From DTBU01 sp964568845 (GTDB taxonomy: Archaea; Thermoproteota; CALKCG01; B24): a DNA stretch of 64,000 nucleotides. The translations under genes were made by a program, and so were the position numbers. How positions within the stretch are numbered: position 1 is the stretch's first letter; the number at the start of each line of letters is the position of its first letter. Location of the stretch: contig CAZMSC010000006.1 in assembly GCA_964568845.1 (NCBI GenBank), positions 4,596 to 68,595 on the forward strand. Reading direction: 5' to 3'. Under the pieces are notes generated by a model that saw only the letters and a program-made list of their open reading frames with translations, did no database searches and was not told the DNA's origin. This document shows positions 1 through 8,991 of this stretch, in pieces.

Positions 1-1362
1 GCTTTGGAGAAGCTTGCAGAAATACTCAAAGAGAATAACGTCAGAGGCGTTTTCAAACTAGTAGGTGAAAAGCTCAGAGTACTTGAAAGGAGGGGGAGAT
101 GGGATGTTATAGACGCTCTTAGATACCATGAAGTGGGTTACCATACGAACTTCCACTCAGTTCATCCAACAGTCGCCGAATATCTTAAAGATATGGAATT
201 TGAAGATGGGGCTTTAGAATTTTTAAAACGTGAAGGAGGGGGTGTAGAGGATATTAAACGCATTTTCAACGTGACACCTTCATGTTACGGTCAACCTGGA
301 GGGGCATGGGCTCCTCAGGTCTATTTGGCTTTAAGACTTCTCAAAATCCCAGTATACTTGAATCTTACAGATTTCATAGACCTAGACGGAGGGCCATTCT
401 GGTACTGTGGTATACTGAATATCCTCAACCTGACTGGTTTTAGAGGAGGGGTTATAGGACTGAATTTTGAGCTTGGAACCCCAGGCTTTATAGAGAGGGC
501 TATCGATGAGTTCGATAAAATATATCGGCGTGTGTTAGATGGCGGGAGCTGGGGGATAGTAAGCGTCTTCAATCATCCATGTACTCTAGTGACGAGGGAG
601 TTCTGGGATTCTGTAAACTTTTTCAGAGGGACGAATACACCTATGAGTGGGCTTAAACCGGCTGAGTTAAAACCCAAGGATTGGATTGACGCTGGTTATG
701 CAGACTTTGATAGATTTGTCAGACATGTGAAGACGAAGCCATTTGTTGAAGTGGTCACAGCAAGTGAGCTATACAGTCTATTTAGAGACAAGGCTTCAGG
801 TAGATTGTTCAATAAAGATGAAGTAGCTCACTTAGCATCCAACCTTAAAAGTATATCGTTTAAAGAGGTCGATGACGTGTATGTTTCGGCTTCTGAGATA
901 TTCTGGCTAATAACTGCGAGCCTTGCAGAATACAAAATAAACAGGATGCTACCGAACAAGGTTAAGAACGTTTACCCCCTTGGACCGTACAGATTCTTTA
1001 AATCGGAGCTCCTGAATACTGTTAAACTTGAAGAGTTTCTCAAAGCTTCCTACGAAGTTAAGCTTTTCATAGAATTAAACAATAGGATCCCAGAATTCAT
1101 TAAAATTAACGGTGTAAAAATAAGTCCAGTCGACTTCCTAGCATCTGAAGCAGAACTGTACATGAAGATCTACAGTGGAGAAGAGCCTGAAGATGTTGAG
1201 CTGATTGAAGGTAGATTTGAACCGGATAGATACGTGAGTCTTGAAGGCGCTAAAGACTGCTGGAGGTGGGCGATCTTCCCGAAGGACTTTGAAGCTTGGA
1301 GACTTGTAGAAATGGCTAAACTTCAAACGTGGACTATTAAACCCGCTACTCTAAGCACTTGA
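1..1362 (+). CDS. polysaccharide deacetylase-like protein (5' end outside window)
   Basis: The frame is open to the first base, so the N-terminus is probably missing. The first visible start is TTG at 4. The fragment resembles the NodB/carbohydrate esterase 4 fold: GYHTNFHS near residue 45 fits the HTxxH metal-binding motif, CYGQPGGAWAP near residue 96 fits the RPPxG region, and VFNHPC comes later. The usual upstream Asp motif (TFDD) is not seen and would lie outside the window. Such enzymes remove N- or O-acyl groups from glycans, but about half of this protein lies beyond the recognisable domain and the substrate is unknown. A sugar-isomerase-like gene follows after 113 bases. Confidence 0.55.
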   Translation, partial: ALEKLAEILKENNVRGVFKLVGEKLRVLERRGRWDVIDALRYHEVGYHTNFHSVHPTVAEYLKDMEFEDGALEFLKREGGGVEDIKRIFNVTPSCYGQPGGAWAPQVYLALRLLKIPVYLNLTDFIDLDGGPFWYCGILNILNLTGFRGGVIGLNFELGTPGFIERAIDEFDKIYRRVLDGGSWGIVSVFNHPCTLVTREFWDSVNFFRGTNTPMSGLKPAELKPKDWIDAGYADFDRFVRHVKTKPFVEVVTASELYSLFRDKASGRLFNKDEVAHLASNLKSISFKEVDDVYVSASEIFWLITASLAEYKINRMLPNKVKNVYPLGPYRFFKSELLNTVKLEEFLKASYEVKLFIELNNRIPEFIKINGVKISPVDFLASEAELYMKIYSGEEPEDVELIEGRFEPDRYVSLEGAKDCWRWAIFPKDFEAWRLVEMAKLQTWTIKPATLST

Positions 1363-1475
1363 CGATTAAAATCTGCGTTAGAGGAAGGCTTCGGTTTTTC
1401 CTACAACTGTTAATTTGATTCCTGTAAAGGGAAATTAAAATATAGGAGTTCGCTATCTACCTTCTAGCGATCTAT

Positions 1476-2318
1476 ATGAGAGTGGGGTTTTTAACAGGTG
1501 GGCAGCTTGGAAATTTAACTCAAACGCTTAAGTGGGCTGAAGAAAACGGTTTTGGAGCGATCGAGGTTTCCTCAGAGCCGGGTAGTCCTCTAATAGACCC
1601 AGCTAAGGTTAACAACGCCGATTACGTTGCTGAAGTCAAGAAGACTCTGAGAGAGTCAAGCGTTATAGTATCGTGTTTAACGTGGTGTGTTAACCATATA
1701 GATTTGAACATCCAAGTAAGACAGGCTAGGAATGGGCATCTGAAGAAGATCATAGAGATGGCTAATAAACTGGAGATACCAGTGGTAGCCACTTGGGTTG
1801 GCATGATACCTGGAGGGGTTGACGCAAACATTAAAGCCTTTAGTGAAGTTTTCCCAGGCCTTGTAGACTACGCTGAAAAACACGACGTTAAGATCGCTAT
1901 AGAAAACTGTATGGCGAATATCGCCTATAGGCCAGACATATGGGATGAAATGTTTAAAATAGTCCAGTCTAAGTATTTCGGACTCGAATTCGACCCTTCG
2001 CACCTCGTCTTTCAATTTATAGACTACATAGCAGTGTTGAAGAAGTTCGGCGGAAGGGTCTACCACACTCATTGTAAAGACACAGAGATTGTAAAAAGTA
2101 GACTTTCATACGTAGGATACACTGGTGGTGGATGGTGGAGGTTTAGGATTCCAGGTCTAGGAGACATAGACTGGCGCCGTTTCATATCGACTCTAATAGA
2201 GGTAGGATACGATTACGTATTGAGCATAGAACATGAAGACCCGTTCTTCGAAGGCGTTGAGGGGTTCCGTAAAGGACTTTTAATAGGTAAGAAAACCCTA
2301 TCCCATTACTTACCGTGA
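1476..2318 (+). CDS. sugar phosphate isomerase/epimerase family TIM barrel
   Basis: A 280-residue protein of the xylose isomerase-like / AP endonuclease 2 TIM-barrel superfamily. The expected metal ligands appear in order: Glu in IAIENC, Asp and His in FDPSH, His in HTHCKD and Glu in SIEHED. Members isomerise or epimerise keto-sugars, inositols or sugar acids; the substrate cannot be told from sequence. ATG at 1476 gives the standard length. With the upstream deacetylase-like gene it may belong to a glycan-degradation group. A second superfamily member, clearly divergent, lies at 59388-60284. Confidence 0.75.
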   Translation: MRVGFLTGGQLGNLTQTLKWAEENGFGAIEVSSEPGSPLIDPAKVNNADYVAEVKKTLRESSVIVSCLTWCVNHIDLNIQVRQARNGHLKKIIEMANKLEIPVVATWVGMIPGGVDANIKAFSEVFPGLVDYAEKHDVKIAIENCMANIAYRPDIWDEMFKIVQSKYFGLEFDPSHLVFQFIDYIAVLKKFGGRVYHTHCKDTEIVKSRLSYVGYTGGGWWRFRIPGLGDIDWRRFISTLIEVGYDYVLSIEHEDPFFEGVEGFRKGLLIGKKTLSHYLP

Positions 2319-2370
2319 GCCGCCTAAGGCCGTAAGCTTGTGTTTTCCAGCTTCAACTTTAAGACTTTTT

Positions 2371-3219
2371 TTAAAGCAGAGGCATACGTGTGATCTCTCT
2401 GATCTCTTCAAATGAGCCCACGTATATACCGTCTAGCAGATAGATTTCAGAGTTCTTCATGTTTATGCAACCTGTTCTCAGTATGGGGCTTATAGCTCCG
2501 ATAGCAGTCTCTTCGAAATCGTCCTCGTTTACAGCCCGGCCTCTCATGAAATCGTTAAAGCTCGGCATTATTATCAACCTTTTAAAACGAAGACTGAAAT
2601 CACTAGCTTTAATTCTCCTACTCAGATGTTGCTTCAAATGTTCAGGCTCTATATCGGCCTTAATCCAGACCCTTCTAAGGAACCTACTGTTAAACCTATC
2701 TCTAAAAGATATGGCTGGATGTATGTGACCCATGACGAGAGTTTGACATTTGAAAAGTTCAAGCTTAGGCCAGGAATGACCATGGAAAAAACCAACCTCA
2801 TCCCAGAGAGCTAATCCACCAGACTCCGCCATTTCAACACCTTCCGGAGTTAAAGCTTCTAAATCTCCGTCGTGATTGCCAGGAATTACAACTATTCTTT
2901 CAACCAGGCTTTTAACGGTTTTAAGAAACTCAGGCACATCTATCCACTCGGTTTTCTCGAATTTTGCAATACCATGCTTAACGTCGCCTAAAAGTATGAG
3001 CATTTGAGGCTTAATTATCGTTAACAATTCCACTAGTTTTTTTAGAAGCCTCCTGGTTTGAGACGGGATGTATATTCCATATTCGGATAGAGAGCCCTCC
3101 CAGCCTATGTGAAGATCCGCTACGGTTAAAACATTGTAATCTTCACGTTGGATCAGAAGCGCAGGTTCTGGGAAAAGCGGTTTTAGGACAACCGTCGCAT
3201 AGTTCCCCATAGTAAGCAC
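2371..3219 (-). CDS. MJ0037-type metallophosphoesterase
   Basis: A 282-residue calcineurin-like phosphoesterase of the archaeal family related to SbcD. Motifs in order: ADLHIGWE (DxH), LLGDVKHG, IPGNHDGD, GFFHGHSW and MGHIHP. The GDxKH form is usual for this archaeal group. The physiological substrate is unknown; a cyclic nucleotide, nucleic acid or phosphoester is possible. It lies 5 bases after the DUF424 gene and is last in the aIF2-beta - DUF424 - phosphoesterase operon, so it is probably co-transcribed with a translation factor. Starts at residues 1 and 4 are both possible. Confidence 0.8.
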   Translation of the reverse strand: MLTMGNYATVVLKPLFPEPALLIQREDYNVLTVADLHIGWEGSLSEYGIYIPSQTRRLLKKLVELLTIIKPQMLILLGDVKHGIAKFEKTEWIDVPEFLKTVKSLVERIVVIPGNHDGDLEALTPEGVEMAESGGLALWDEVGFFHGHSWPKLELFKCQTLVMGHIHPAISFRDRFNSRFLRRVWIKADIEPEHLKQHLSRRIKASDFSLRFKRLIIMPSFNDFMRGRAVNEDDFEETAIGAISPILRTGCINMKNSEIYLLDGIYVGSFEEIREITRMPLL

Positions 3220-3224
3220 CTAGA

Positions 3225-3533
3225 TTAAAGCTTAACTATTTGAGCATGAGGTATACCCGCTATACTCATGATGGCCTCAGGGTGTACAAGCTTCTCCTTC
3301 ATAGCTCTATTCACAATTCTAGCACCTATTAAATTAGCAGTATCGGCATTTCGAATGAGGTCTATAGCCTCTTCCACACTCATTTTGAGCCCTTTAAAGA
3401 ATTTTTCGCTGACATCGAAGCATATGTCTTTCTCGTTCAGAATTTTCCCGAGAAGTTCTTCATCACATACAGCTATAAGTACACAGCCTTGAAAACTGTG
3501 AACTTTAACGTAGACGCTGCACAAATACTTCAC
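3225..3533 (-). CDS. DUF424 family protein
   Basis: A small conserved archaeal protein of unknown function, about 102 residues from the start chosen here. A longer frame reaches back into the aIF2-beta gene, but GTG at 3533 overlaps the aIF2-beta stop (GTGA) and gives the normal family N-terminus (KYLCSVYVKVHSF). The C-terminal half, with an LIGARIVNRAM segment and a HPEAIMSIAGIPHAQI segment, is characteristic of DUF424. Coupling to aIF2-beta suggests a role in translation or ribosome biogenesis, but that is inferred only from context. Confidence 0.8.
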   Translation of the reverse strand: MKYLCSVYVKVHSFQGCVLIAVCDEELLGKILNEKDICFDVSEKFFKGLKMSVEEAIDLIRNADTANLIGARIVNRAMKEKLVHPEAIMSIAGIPHAQIVKL

Positions 3534-3943
3534 CTCGTTATCACCGGTGAAGAGGCTCCACACGCATCGCATTCTATGTAGAGAAAGCGCCCATATTTCT
3601 TAAGATGCGTATCAGGTCTCATACAGACTTTACATAATACAAAACTCTGCACATATCTCTCTATAAGCTTGTTTAATGCAGATCTATCAAATTTTCCGTG
3701 TATTTCAGCCATATCGTCTTTTAACGTACCGGCTGAACCAACCTCCTTACAGAGGAATTTTAACAAATGCTCAGGATCCCTATTTAAGATTGATACAATC
3801 TCTCTAAAGTTTCGTATAAGTGTTCGATTCCCCACTACGATAACGTCGACTGGTGGAATTTTTAACCTTTCAGATTGAAGAGGCTTCCTAGGCAAAGAGG
3901 ATAAAGCTCTTTTAAGCATATCTTCGTAGTTTGCCGAAGCCAT
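3530..3943 (-). CDS. eif2b: translation initiation factor aIF2 subunit beta
   Basis: A 137-residue subunit of the archaeal initiator tRNA-binding factor aIF2. Family features are the helical N-terminus that contacts the gamma subunit, the central alpha-beta domain (VVGNRTLIRNF, LLKFLCKEVGSAGTL) and a C-terminal zinc ribbon with Cys 104, 107, 125 and 128. The length is typical of archaeal homologues. It heads an operon with DUF424 and a phosphoesterase and has a good TATA element about 42 bases before the ATG. The identity is secure. Confidence 0.95.
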   Translation of the reverse strand: MASANYEDMLKRALSSLPRKPLQSERLKIPPVDVIVVGNRTLIRNFREIVSILNRDPEHLLKFLCKEVGSAGTLKDDMAEIHGKFDRSALNKLIERYVQSFVLCKVCMRPDTHLKKYGRFLYIECDACGASSPVITR

Positions 3944-3982
3944 ACTGTCCTAGGAAAAAATAAACATTAACAACTACTTTAA

Positions 3983-3993
3983 CCTTTATATAG
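3983..3993 (-). promoter_or_regulatory. TATA-box promoter of the aIF2-beta operon
   Basis: Read on the minus strand this is CTATATAAAGG, a near-ideal archaeal TATA element. It lies about 42 bases upstream of the aIF2-beta ATG, which predicts a short leader of roughly 15-20 bases. Confidence 0.55.
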
Positions 3994-4131
3994 AGGCCTC
4001 CAATTAGGCTGAGCGTAAATTTAGCTGACGTCGGAGGTTGAAAATGGTACATAGCCGACTTTAATCTGTCTAAAGCTGGGCTTTTGAAAGTAATTCTTTT
4101 AAGGAGGCGGCCGGCTCTTAGATTAAGAGGC

Positions 4132-5841
4132 ATGGCTAAAAGAGCACTGGTCACGGCGGCTTTACCATATGTCTACGCTCCCAGACACTTCGGACATTTG
4201 GCAGGAGCATACCTACCCGCAGACATATACGTTAGGTATAGAAGGCTTAAAGGCGATGATGCTATATACGTATGTGGCACGGATGAAAACGCGACTTCAG
4301 TCGTACTCGAGGCTATGCGACTTAAGGTTTCACCGAAAGAGCTATGCGATAGAAACTATGTTATTCAGAAGAACGTTTTTGAAAAACTCGGAATAAGCTT
4401 CGATATATACTCTAGGACTTCTCTACCCATACACTTTGAAACTGTTGAAGAATTCTATAAAACCCTTTACAATAAAGGCTTTATATATGAAAAAACGATT
4501 AAACAACTTTTCTGTCCAAAATGTAATACCTTCCTACCGGATAGGTTCGTTAAAGGGGTATGTTCATACTGTGGAGCCCCAGACCAGTATGGCGATGTCT
4601 GTGAAAAATGTGGACGATGGTACGATGCCTGGGAGCTCATAGAACCTAGATGCGCGATCTGCGGCACTAAACCAGTTTTAAGAGAAAGCCTCCATTACTT
4701 TCTCAAGCTCTCAACGCTAACAGATAAGGTTTTACAATACGTGAGACTTAAAGGCTCCAATTGGAGAAAAGCCACATTAAATAAAACTCTATCCTGGATT
4801 ACGAGGGAGGGTTTAAAGGATAAAGACATAACTAGAGACTACGACTGGGGTCCGCCGGCACCTTTTCCAAAAGCCAAAGGCCAAGTCATATATAACTGGG
4901 CTGAAAACCTCCTAGGCTACATATCTGCTACAAAACACTGGGCTATTGAAGAGAGTAAGCCTGAAATGTGGATGGAATACTGGGGAAAAACAGACACTGA
5001 ACTTTACTGTTTTATAGGTAAAGATAATCTATTTTTCCACACGATTCTCTTTCCAGCTCTTCTAATCGCTTATGGAGGCTACGTTTTACCGGAAAACATC
5101 GTGGTGAGCGAGTTCGTTAATCTTGAAGGGGAGAAGCTATCTACGAGTAGAGGATGGGTGATATGGCTTCACGAGATGCTTGAGAAATTCCATCCAGACA
5201 TGATACGCTACTACGCCGTAGTAATAGCTCCAGAGCATAGAGATACGGATTTTAAATGGAGGGACTTCCAAGCTAAGGTGAACAATGAGCTTATAGCGAA
5301 TCTTGCGAATTTCATAAACAGGGTTTTAACGCTTATTCATAAGATTTCGAATGATTCTGTTCCGGAGCCGGGCGAATTGGATGAATATGATAGGGAAATG
5401 CTCAGCGAAATAGATGAGGCTGCTGAAAGAGTGATGTTAGAGATTGAACATTTTGAGTTTAAGAAGGGTCTTAAGGAGATTATGAAGCTTTCATCTCTTG
5501 GAAATAGTTACTTGAATGTTAAGAAGCCTTGGAGCAATATAGAAGTAGCATCGTCAACGCTCTACGTGGCTTTGCAAATAGTCTATGCTATTTCAATACT
5601 GCTGATACCCTACTTACCCTTTACAGCCCTTGAGATTAGACGTATGCTTAATCTACCTGAAGACTTGAACTCAGTAAGATGGAATTCCCTCAAAGATAGG
5701 TTAAAACCCGGACATAGGATTTCTAAACCCAAACCTCTATTTAGAAAAGTTAGAGATGAAGATATCGCACCTGAAATAGATAAACTTGAAAAGCTGAGGA
5801 TCAGGTATGAGGCTAAAACTGGACCTCCACGTGCACACTAA
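4132..5841 (+). CDS. metG: methionyl-tRNA synthetase
   Basis: A class I synthetase charging tRNA-Met; 569 residues from ATG at 4132. An in-frame ATG at 4084 would add 16 residues unlike other MetRS proteins, whereas MAKRALVTAALPY is a typical start. HFGH at residues 19-22 is the HIGH motif and KLSTS at 335-339 is KMSKS. Four CxxC pairs between them form the double zinc knuckle of archaeal MetRS, followed by the helical anticodon-binding domain. There is no C-terminal tRNA-binding (EMAP-like) extension, so that module is absent or separate. The 3' end overlaps the PHP gene by 35 bases. Confidence 0.95.
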   Translation: MAKRALVTAALPYVYAPRHFGHLAGAYLPADIYVRYRRLKGDDAIYVCGTDENATSVVLEAMRLKVSPKELCDRNYVIQKNVFEKLGISFDIYSRTSLPIHFETVEEFYKTLYNKGFIYEKTIKQLFCPKCNTFLPDRFVKGVCSYCGAPDQYGDVCEKCGRWYDAWELIEPRCAICGTKPVLRESLHYFLKLSTLTDKVLQYVRLKGSNWRKATLNKTLSWITREGLKDKDITRDYDWGPPAPFPKAKGQVIYNWAENLLGYISATKHWAIEESKPEMWMEYWGKTDTELYCFIGKDNLFFHTILFPALLIAYGGYVLPENIVVSEFVNLEGEKLSTSRGWVIWLHEMLEKFHPDMIRYYAVVIAPEHRDTDFKWRDFQAKVNNELIANLANFINRVLTLIHKISNDSVPEPGELDEYDREMLSEIDEAAERVMLEIEHFEFKKGLKEIMKLSSLGNSYLNVKKPWSNIEVASSTLYVALQIVYAISILLIPYLPFTALEIRRMLNLPEDLNSVRWNSLKDRLKPGHRISKPKPLFRKVRDEDIAPEIDKLEKLRIRYEAKTGPPRAH

Positions 5842-6469
5842 CGCTTCCGGAGACTCTTCAATCAGACTCGATGAGGCTTTAGTTGAGGCTAAGGTTAGAG
5901 GCTTAAACGGCCTTGCTTTAACAGAGCATGAAAAGCCTTCAAAGTTTAAGGGTTTTATGAGAGATATTCTCGTAATACCCGGCTTAGAGGAGCGGACGTC
6001 TATAGGTCACGTATTAGTTTTGGGGTTGGATAGCTGGAGGCTTAAACCCGGTTTAAAACCCATATATACAGTTTTAGAAGAGGCTAAGAGGCTTGGAGCA
6101 GTTACGGTTTTAGCACACCCTTTCCCTAGGACGCTAATATCCTCATCCATACTTCGGGTTAAACGGTCTGGGTTAGACGCTTTAGAAGTCTTAAATTCAG
6201 GGACCATTCTTTTTCCAGTATCATCTAGGGTTAACATGAAAATATCTCTTAAACTTAACATACCGATGACCGCTGGAAGCGACTCCCACATACTTAGAAC
6301 AATAGGATATGCGTATACTGTCATCGAGACTCCTTCAGCAAACATAGAGGACGTCTTAGAATCTATCAGGATGGGGTTGACGGAAGTTTATGGTAGGCCA
6401 AGTGGTTTAAAGGCTAAACTTGAGAAGAGGATTCATAGAGGAAAACTTGGACTATTTTCTCCGCTATAA
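5807..6469 (+). CDS. PHP domain metal-dependent phosphoesterase
   Basis: A 220-residue stand-alone PHP domain protein. Metal-binding motifs are DLHVHT near residue 6, TEHE near 39, PGLE near 58, AHPFPR near 103 and AGSDSH near 158. Related proteins hydrolyse histidinol phosphate, small phosphoesters or nucleotides; the substrate here is unknown. The start lies 35 bases inside the MetRS gene, so translation is probably coupled. The 3' end overlaps the convergent DUF354 gene by 56 bases. Confidence 0.8.
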   Translation: MRLKLDLHVHTNASGDSSIRLDEALVEAKVRGLNGLALTEHEKPSKFKGFMRDILVIPGLEERTSIGHVLVLGLDSWRLKPGLKPIYTVLEEAKRLGAVTVLAHPFPRTLISSSILRVKRSGLDALEVLNSGTILFPVSSRVNMKISLKLNIPMTAGSDSHILRTIGYAYTVIETPSANIEDVLESIRMGLTEVYGRPSGLKAKLEKRIHRGKLGLFSPL

Positions 6470-7487
6470 ACTCTGCGGGATTTACCATGGAATTTAAAAT
6501 CTTTCTAGCTTTTTTCTCAAGTTTGACCCTTTCACGGGACTCTAGAAACCTCTTTATAAGTTTTAAAGCCTCCTCCGATTGGGAGGTCTTATACAGGAGG
6601 CCTTTACTTGCGAGGTATTTCTCAACGTATGTTTCTCCACCGGGGTAGCACGAAATCACTGGAACGCCTAGAAGAGCGGCTTCACAACTCATAGTCCCCC
6701 CACCTCCCACAAACGCCGTAGCTAGGTATAGCAGATTTATGGCGTCAACCGTTTTCTCCAACACTAAAGCCCTTCCGTTAAACGTCTCCGATATCTTCCG
6801 CAACTGTTCCTCGTACCTAGGGATTATGACTGGTTGAATGTCAAGATTTTGAATGGCTTTAACAGCTATCTCTTCGACGAGGCCTCCCATGCCGAGTATA
6901 TATGACGCCTGGCTTTCCTCAAGCCTGAATACAACTATGGGCTTTTCTCCGGATAGCCCTAAAGACTTAGCGATATCTAATTTTGGTTTAAAACCTTTAA
7001 GCCATGCGGCTGGGTCTAGCGCTTTATACTTGAATATTCTAGAAGATTTTATACCGTATACAGTCCAAGCAGTCTTAGGTATGATCCAAGGCGTGAACAG
7101 TATTTCAGATAGTGGAATCGAAAGCTTTGCGACGGCACTTGAATGTGGACTATCGTTCACAGCTACGTGGGGGATGGCTAATCCAAAGGCTACTCTAGAT
7201 GCTTCTGGAGATGAGAAGGATATAACTAAGCTGGGTTGGATTTTCTGCAGAACCTTCTTAAGTTCTACCATACGCTCCAAACTGGCTTCAAGCTTTCCTT
7301 CAAGCGTCGCTCCACCATACCTACCTACCAAATAAGCCTCCTCACCTAAAACCTCTAAAAGTCCAACAACTTCTCTAAACACTCTAGCCGTTTTGTAGAC
7401 TTCTAAACCCTTTTCCTCGAGCTTTCTCCCTAAAGCTGAGAAAAACCTACACTGTTTTGGCGTTAAAATATCGAGTAAAACCCTCAT
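6414..7487 (-). CDS. DUF354 family protein, glycosyltransferase/epimerase-like
   Basis: About 357 residues, starting at the ATG for MRVLLDILTPKQ rather than five residues earlier. The family is conserved in archaea and resembles the two-domain GT-B / UDP-GlcNAc 2-epimerase fold. The C-terminal half has a glycine-rich FVGGGGTMSCEAALLGVPV segment, like the nucleotide-sugar binding loop of that fold. The exact reaction is unknown. Neighbouring nucleotide-sugar dehydrogenase-like and Gfo/Idh/MocA genes support a role in surface glycan or glycolipid synthesis, though it is transcribed divergently from them. Confidence 0.7.
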   Translation of the reverse strand: MRVLLDILTPKQCRFFSALGRKLEEKGLEVYKTARVFREVVGLLEVLGEEAYLVGRYGGATLEGKLEASLERMVELKKVLQKIQPSLVISFSSPEASRVAFGLAIPHVAVNDSPHSSAVAKLSIPLSEILFTPWIIPKTAWTVYGIKSSRIFKYKALDPAAWLKGFKPKLDIAKSLGLSGEKPIVVFRLEESQASYILGMGGLVEEIAVKAIQNLDIQPVIIPRYEEQLRKISETFNGRALVLEKTVDAINLLYLATAFVGGGGTMSCEAALLGVPVISCYPGGETYVEKYLASKGLLYKTSQSEEALKLIKRFLESRERVKLEKKARKILNSMVNPAEFIAEKIVQVFLYESSSQV

Positions 7488-7614
7488 CAGACAGTTAAAC
7501 ATCGATAGATTAAATTAAAGCTTTATTTGAAGGCTCTAAATAAAGAGGGAATAATTTAAATGCTATCAGCTAGAGTTTTAGATTGCTAAGACGTATGTAG
7601 AGGTTGCGTTCTCC

Positions 7615-8991
7615 ATGACTAATATAATGGATCTAAACCCTGAGGAAATCCCAGGTATGCTTACTAAAGGGGCTCTCAAGCTGAGCGTAATAGGATGCGG
7701 GGTCATGGGTCTACCGTTAGCCTGTCTCTACGCTGATAAGGGGGTTGAAGTTTATGGGGTAGATGCAAACGTAAAACTTATCGATAGGCTTAAACGCGGC
7801 GCGGTTTCAAACCCTGAGCCTGGGCTTCAACCACTCCTTCAAAAAGTACTTAGAGCTGGGAAATTTCACCCAACTACGGACGTTAAATCCGCTGTCAACG
7901 ATTCTGACGTGGTCATGATCGTCATATCGGCTTCCGTAAATCAATTTGGCGTTCCAGACTACTCTCCTCTCCGTAAGGTTGCAGAGGAGCTGGGAGCGTA
8001 TATGAGGAAGGGTAGCCTCATAATTCAAAGTAGTACAACTGGTCCGGGTGTGAGCGAGGAGTTTGTTAAGGGGGTAATTGAAACGCTGTCTAATTTAAAA
8101 GCCGAGCAAGACTTCGGCTTCGCTTACAGCCCTCTTAGAGGGGCGGAGGGCTCATTACTAAGGGACCTTGTAAGCTATCCTAGAGTTGTTGGAGCAGTTG
8201 GACCTAAAAGCCTCGCTGTCAGCGAGGCTGTTTTGAAGACTGTTGTTGAAGGGGGGATTGTTAGAGTTAGAGACGTTAAAACAGCTGAAGCCGTCAAGCT
8301 TTTTGAAAACTTCTACCGGTTTGCTACATTAGCTATAAGCCATGAACTCGCAATCTTATGTGAGAAAATGGGCGTAGATTACTTAGAGACGTTGAAAGCC
8401 GCTACAACTCAACCATTCTGCCATCTACTTAAGCCCAGTATAGGTGTAGGCGGTCATCTACCTAAAGATGTTCAACTACTGCAGAATTCAGCTGAAAATG
8501 TTAATCTCAACTTGCGTATGCTTAAAATGGCGTTAAAAGTGAATGATGCTCTTATTAAACACGATTATGCGCTTGTGATAAAGGCTTTGAGAAGGCTTGG
8601 GAAGCCTCTCAGACGCTCCAGGATACTTATACTTGGATTGAGCTTTAAACCGAATGTTAAAAACGCTAGGAACTCCTACAGCATTAGATTGGCAAACGAG
8701 CTCATGAAGAGGGGGGCTGAGGTGATTGTGTATGATCCATATTTTACGAGCGAGGATATAAGAAGCATGGGCTTTAAAACTTCTATGAGCCTTAAGAGGG
8801 TTCTTAGAGACGTTGATTGCGTAGTCGTAGCCACACCGCATGACGCGTTTAAAAATATGAGTTTAAGCGGTTTCAGGAGGGTTGATGGTAAACCTATAGC
8901 TATAGTAGACTTCGGCAGAATATTTAACCGTGAAGATGTTGAAAAAGCCAACCTTATATACGTTGGTATAGGAGTTGATGCCGTTGATTAA
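7615..8991 (+). CDS. UDP-sugar dehydrogenase-fold protein lacking catalytic Cys and Glu
   Basis: 458 residues with the three-domain UDP-glucose/UDP-ManNAc dehydrogenase fold: NAD-binding Rossmann domain (VIGCGVMGLPLA near 25-36), central helical domain (TAEAVKLFENFYR near 223-235) and C-terminal UDP-binding domain (LGLSFKPNVKNARNS). Active dehydrogenases carry GGxCxPKD with the catalytic Cys; here residues 279-285 read GGHLPKD (8449-8469), as if the Cys codon were deleted. The usual SPE motif Glu is also Leu (YSPLRG near 171-176). Four-electron oxidation to a uronic acid therefore looks impaired. It may stop at the aldehyde, act as an epimerase or have another role. The next gene overlaps by 14 bases. 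Confidence 0.8.
   Translation: MTNIMDLNPEEIPGMLTKGALKLSVIGCGVMGLPLACLYADKGVEVYGVDANVKLIDRLKRGAVSNPEPGLQPLLQKVLRAGKFHPTTDVKSAVNDSDVVMIVISASVNQFGVPDYSPLRKVAEELGAYMRKGSLIIQSSTTGPGVSEEFVKGVIETLSNLKAEQDFGFAYSPLRGAEGSLLRDLVSYPRVVGAVGPKSLAVSEAVLKTVVEGGIVRVRDVKTAEAVKLFENFYRFATLAISHELAILCEKMGVDYLETLKAATTQPFCHLLKPSIGVGGHLPKDVQLLQNSAENVNLNLRMLKMALKVNDALIKHDYALVIKALRRLGKPLRRSRILILGLSFKPNVKNARNSYSIRLANELMKRGAEVIVYDPYFTSEDIRSMGFKTSMSLKRVLRDVDCVVVATPHDAFKNMSLSGFRRVDGKPIAIVDFGRIFNREDVEKANLIYVGIGVDAVD

Noticed and set aside
1677..2072. 131-codon open frame antisense to the TIM-barrel gene
   Set aside because: No family resemblance; the sense gene has all expected metal ligands.
6853..7335. 160-codon open frame antisense to DUF354
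   Set aside because: Shadow of the DUF354 gene, without a ribosome binding site.
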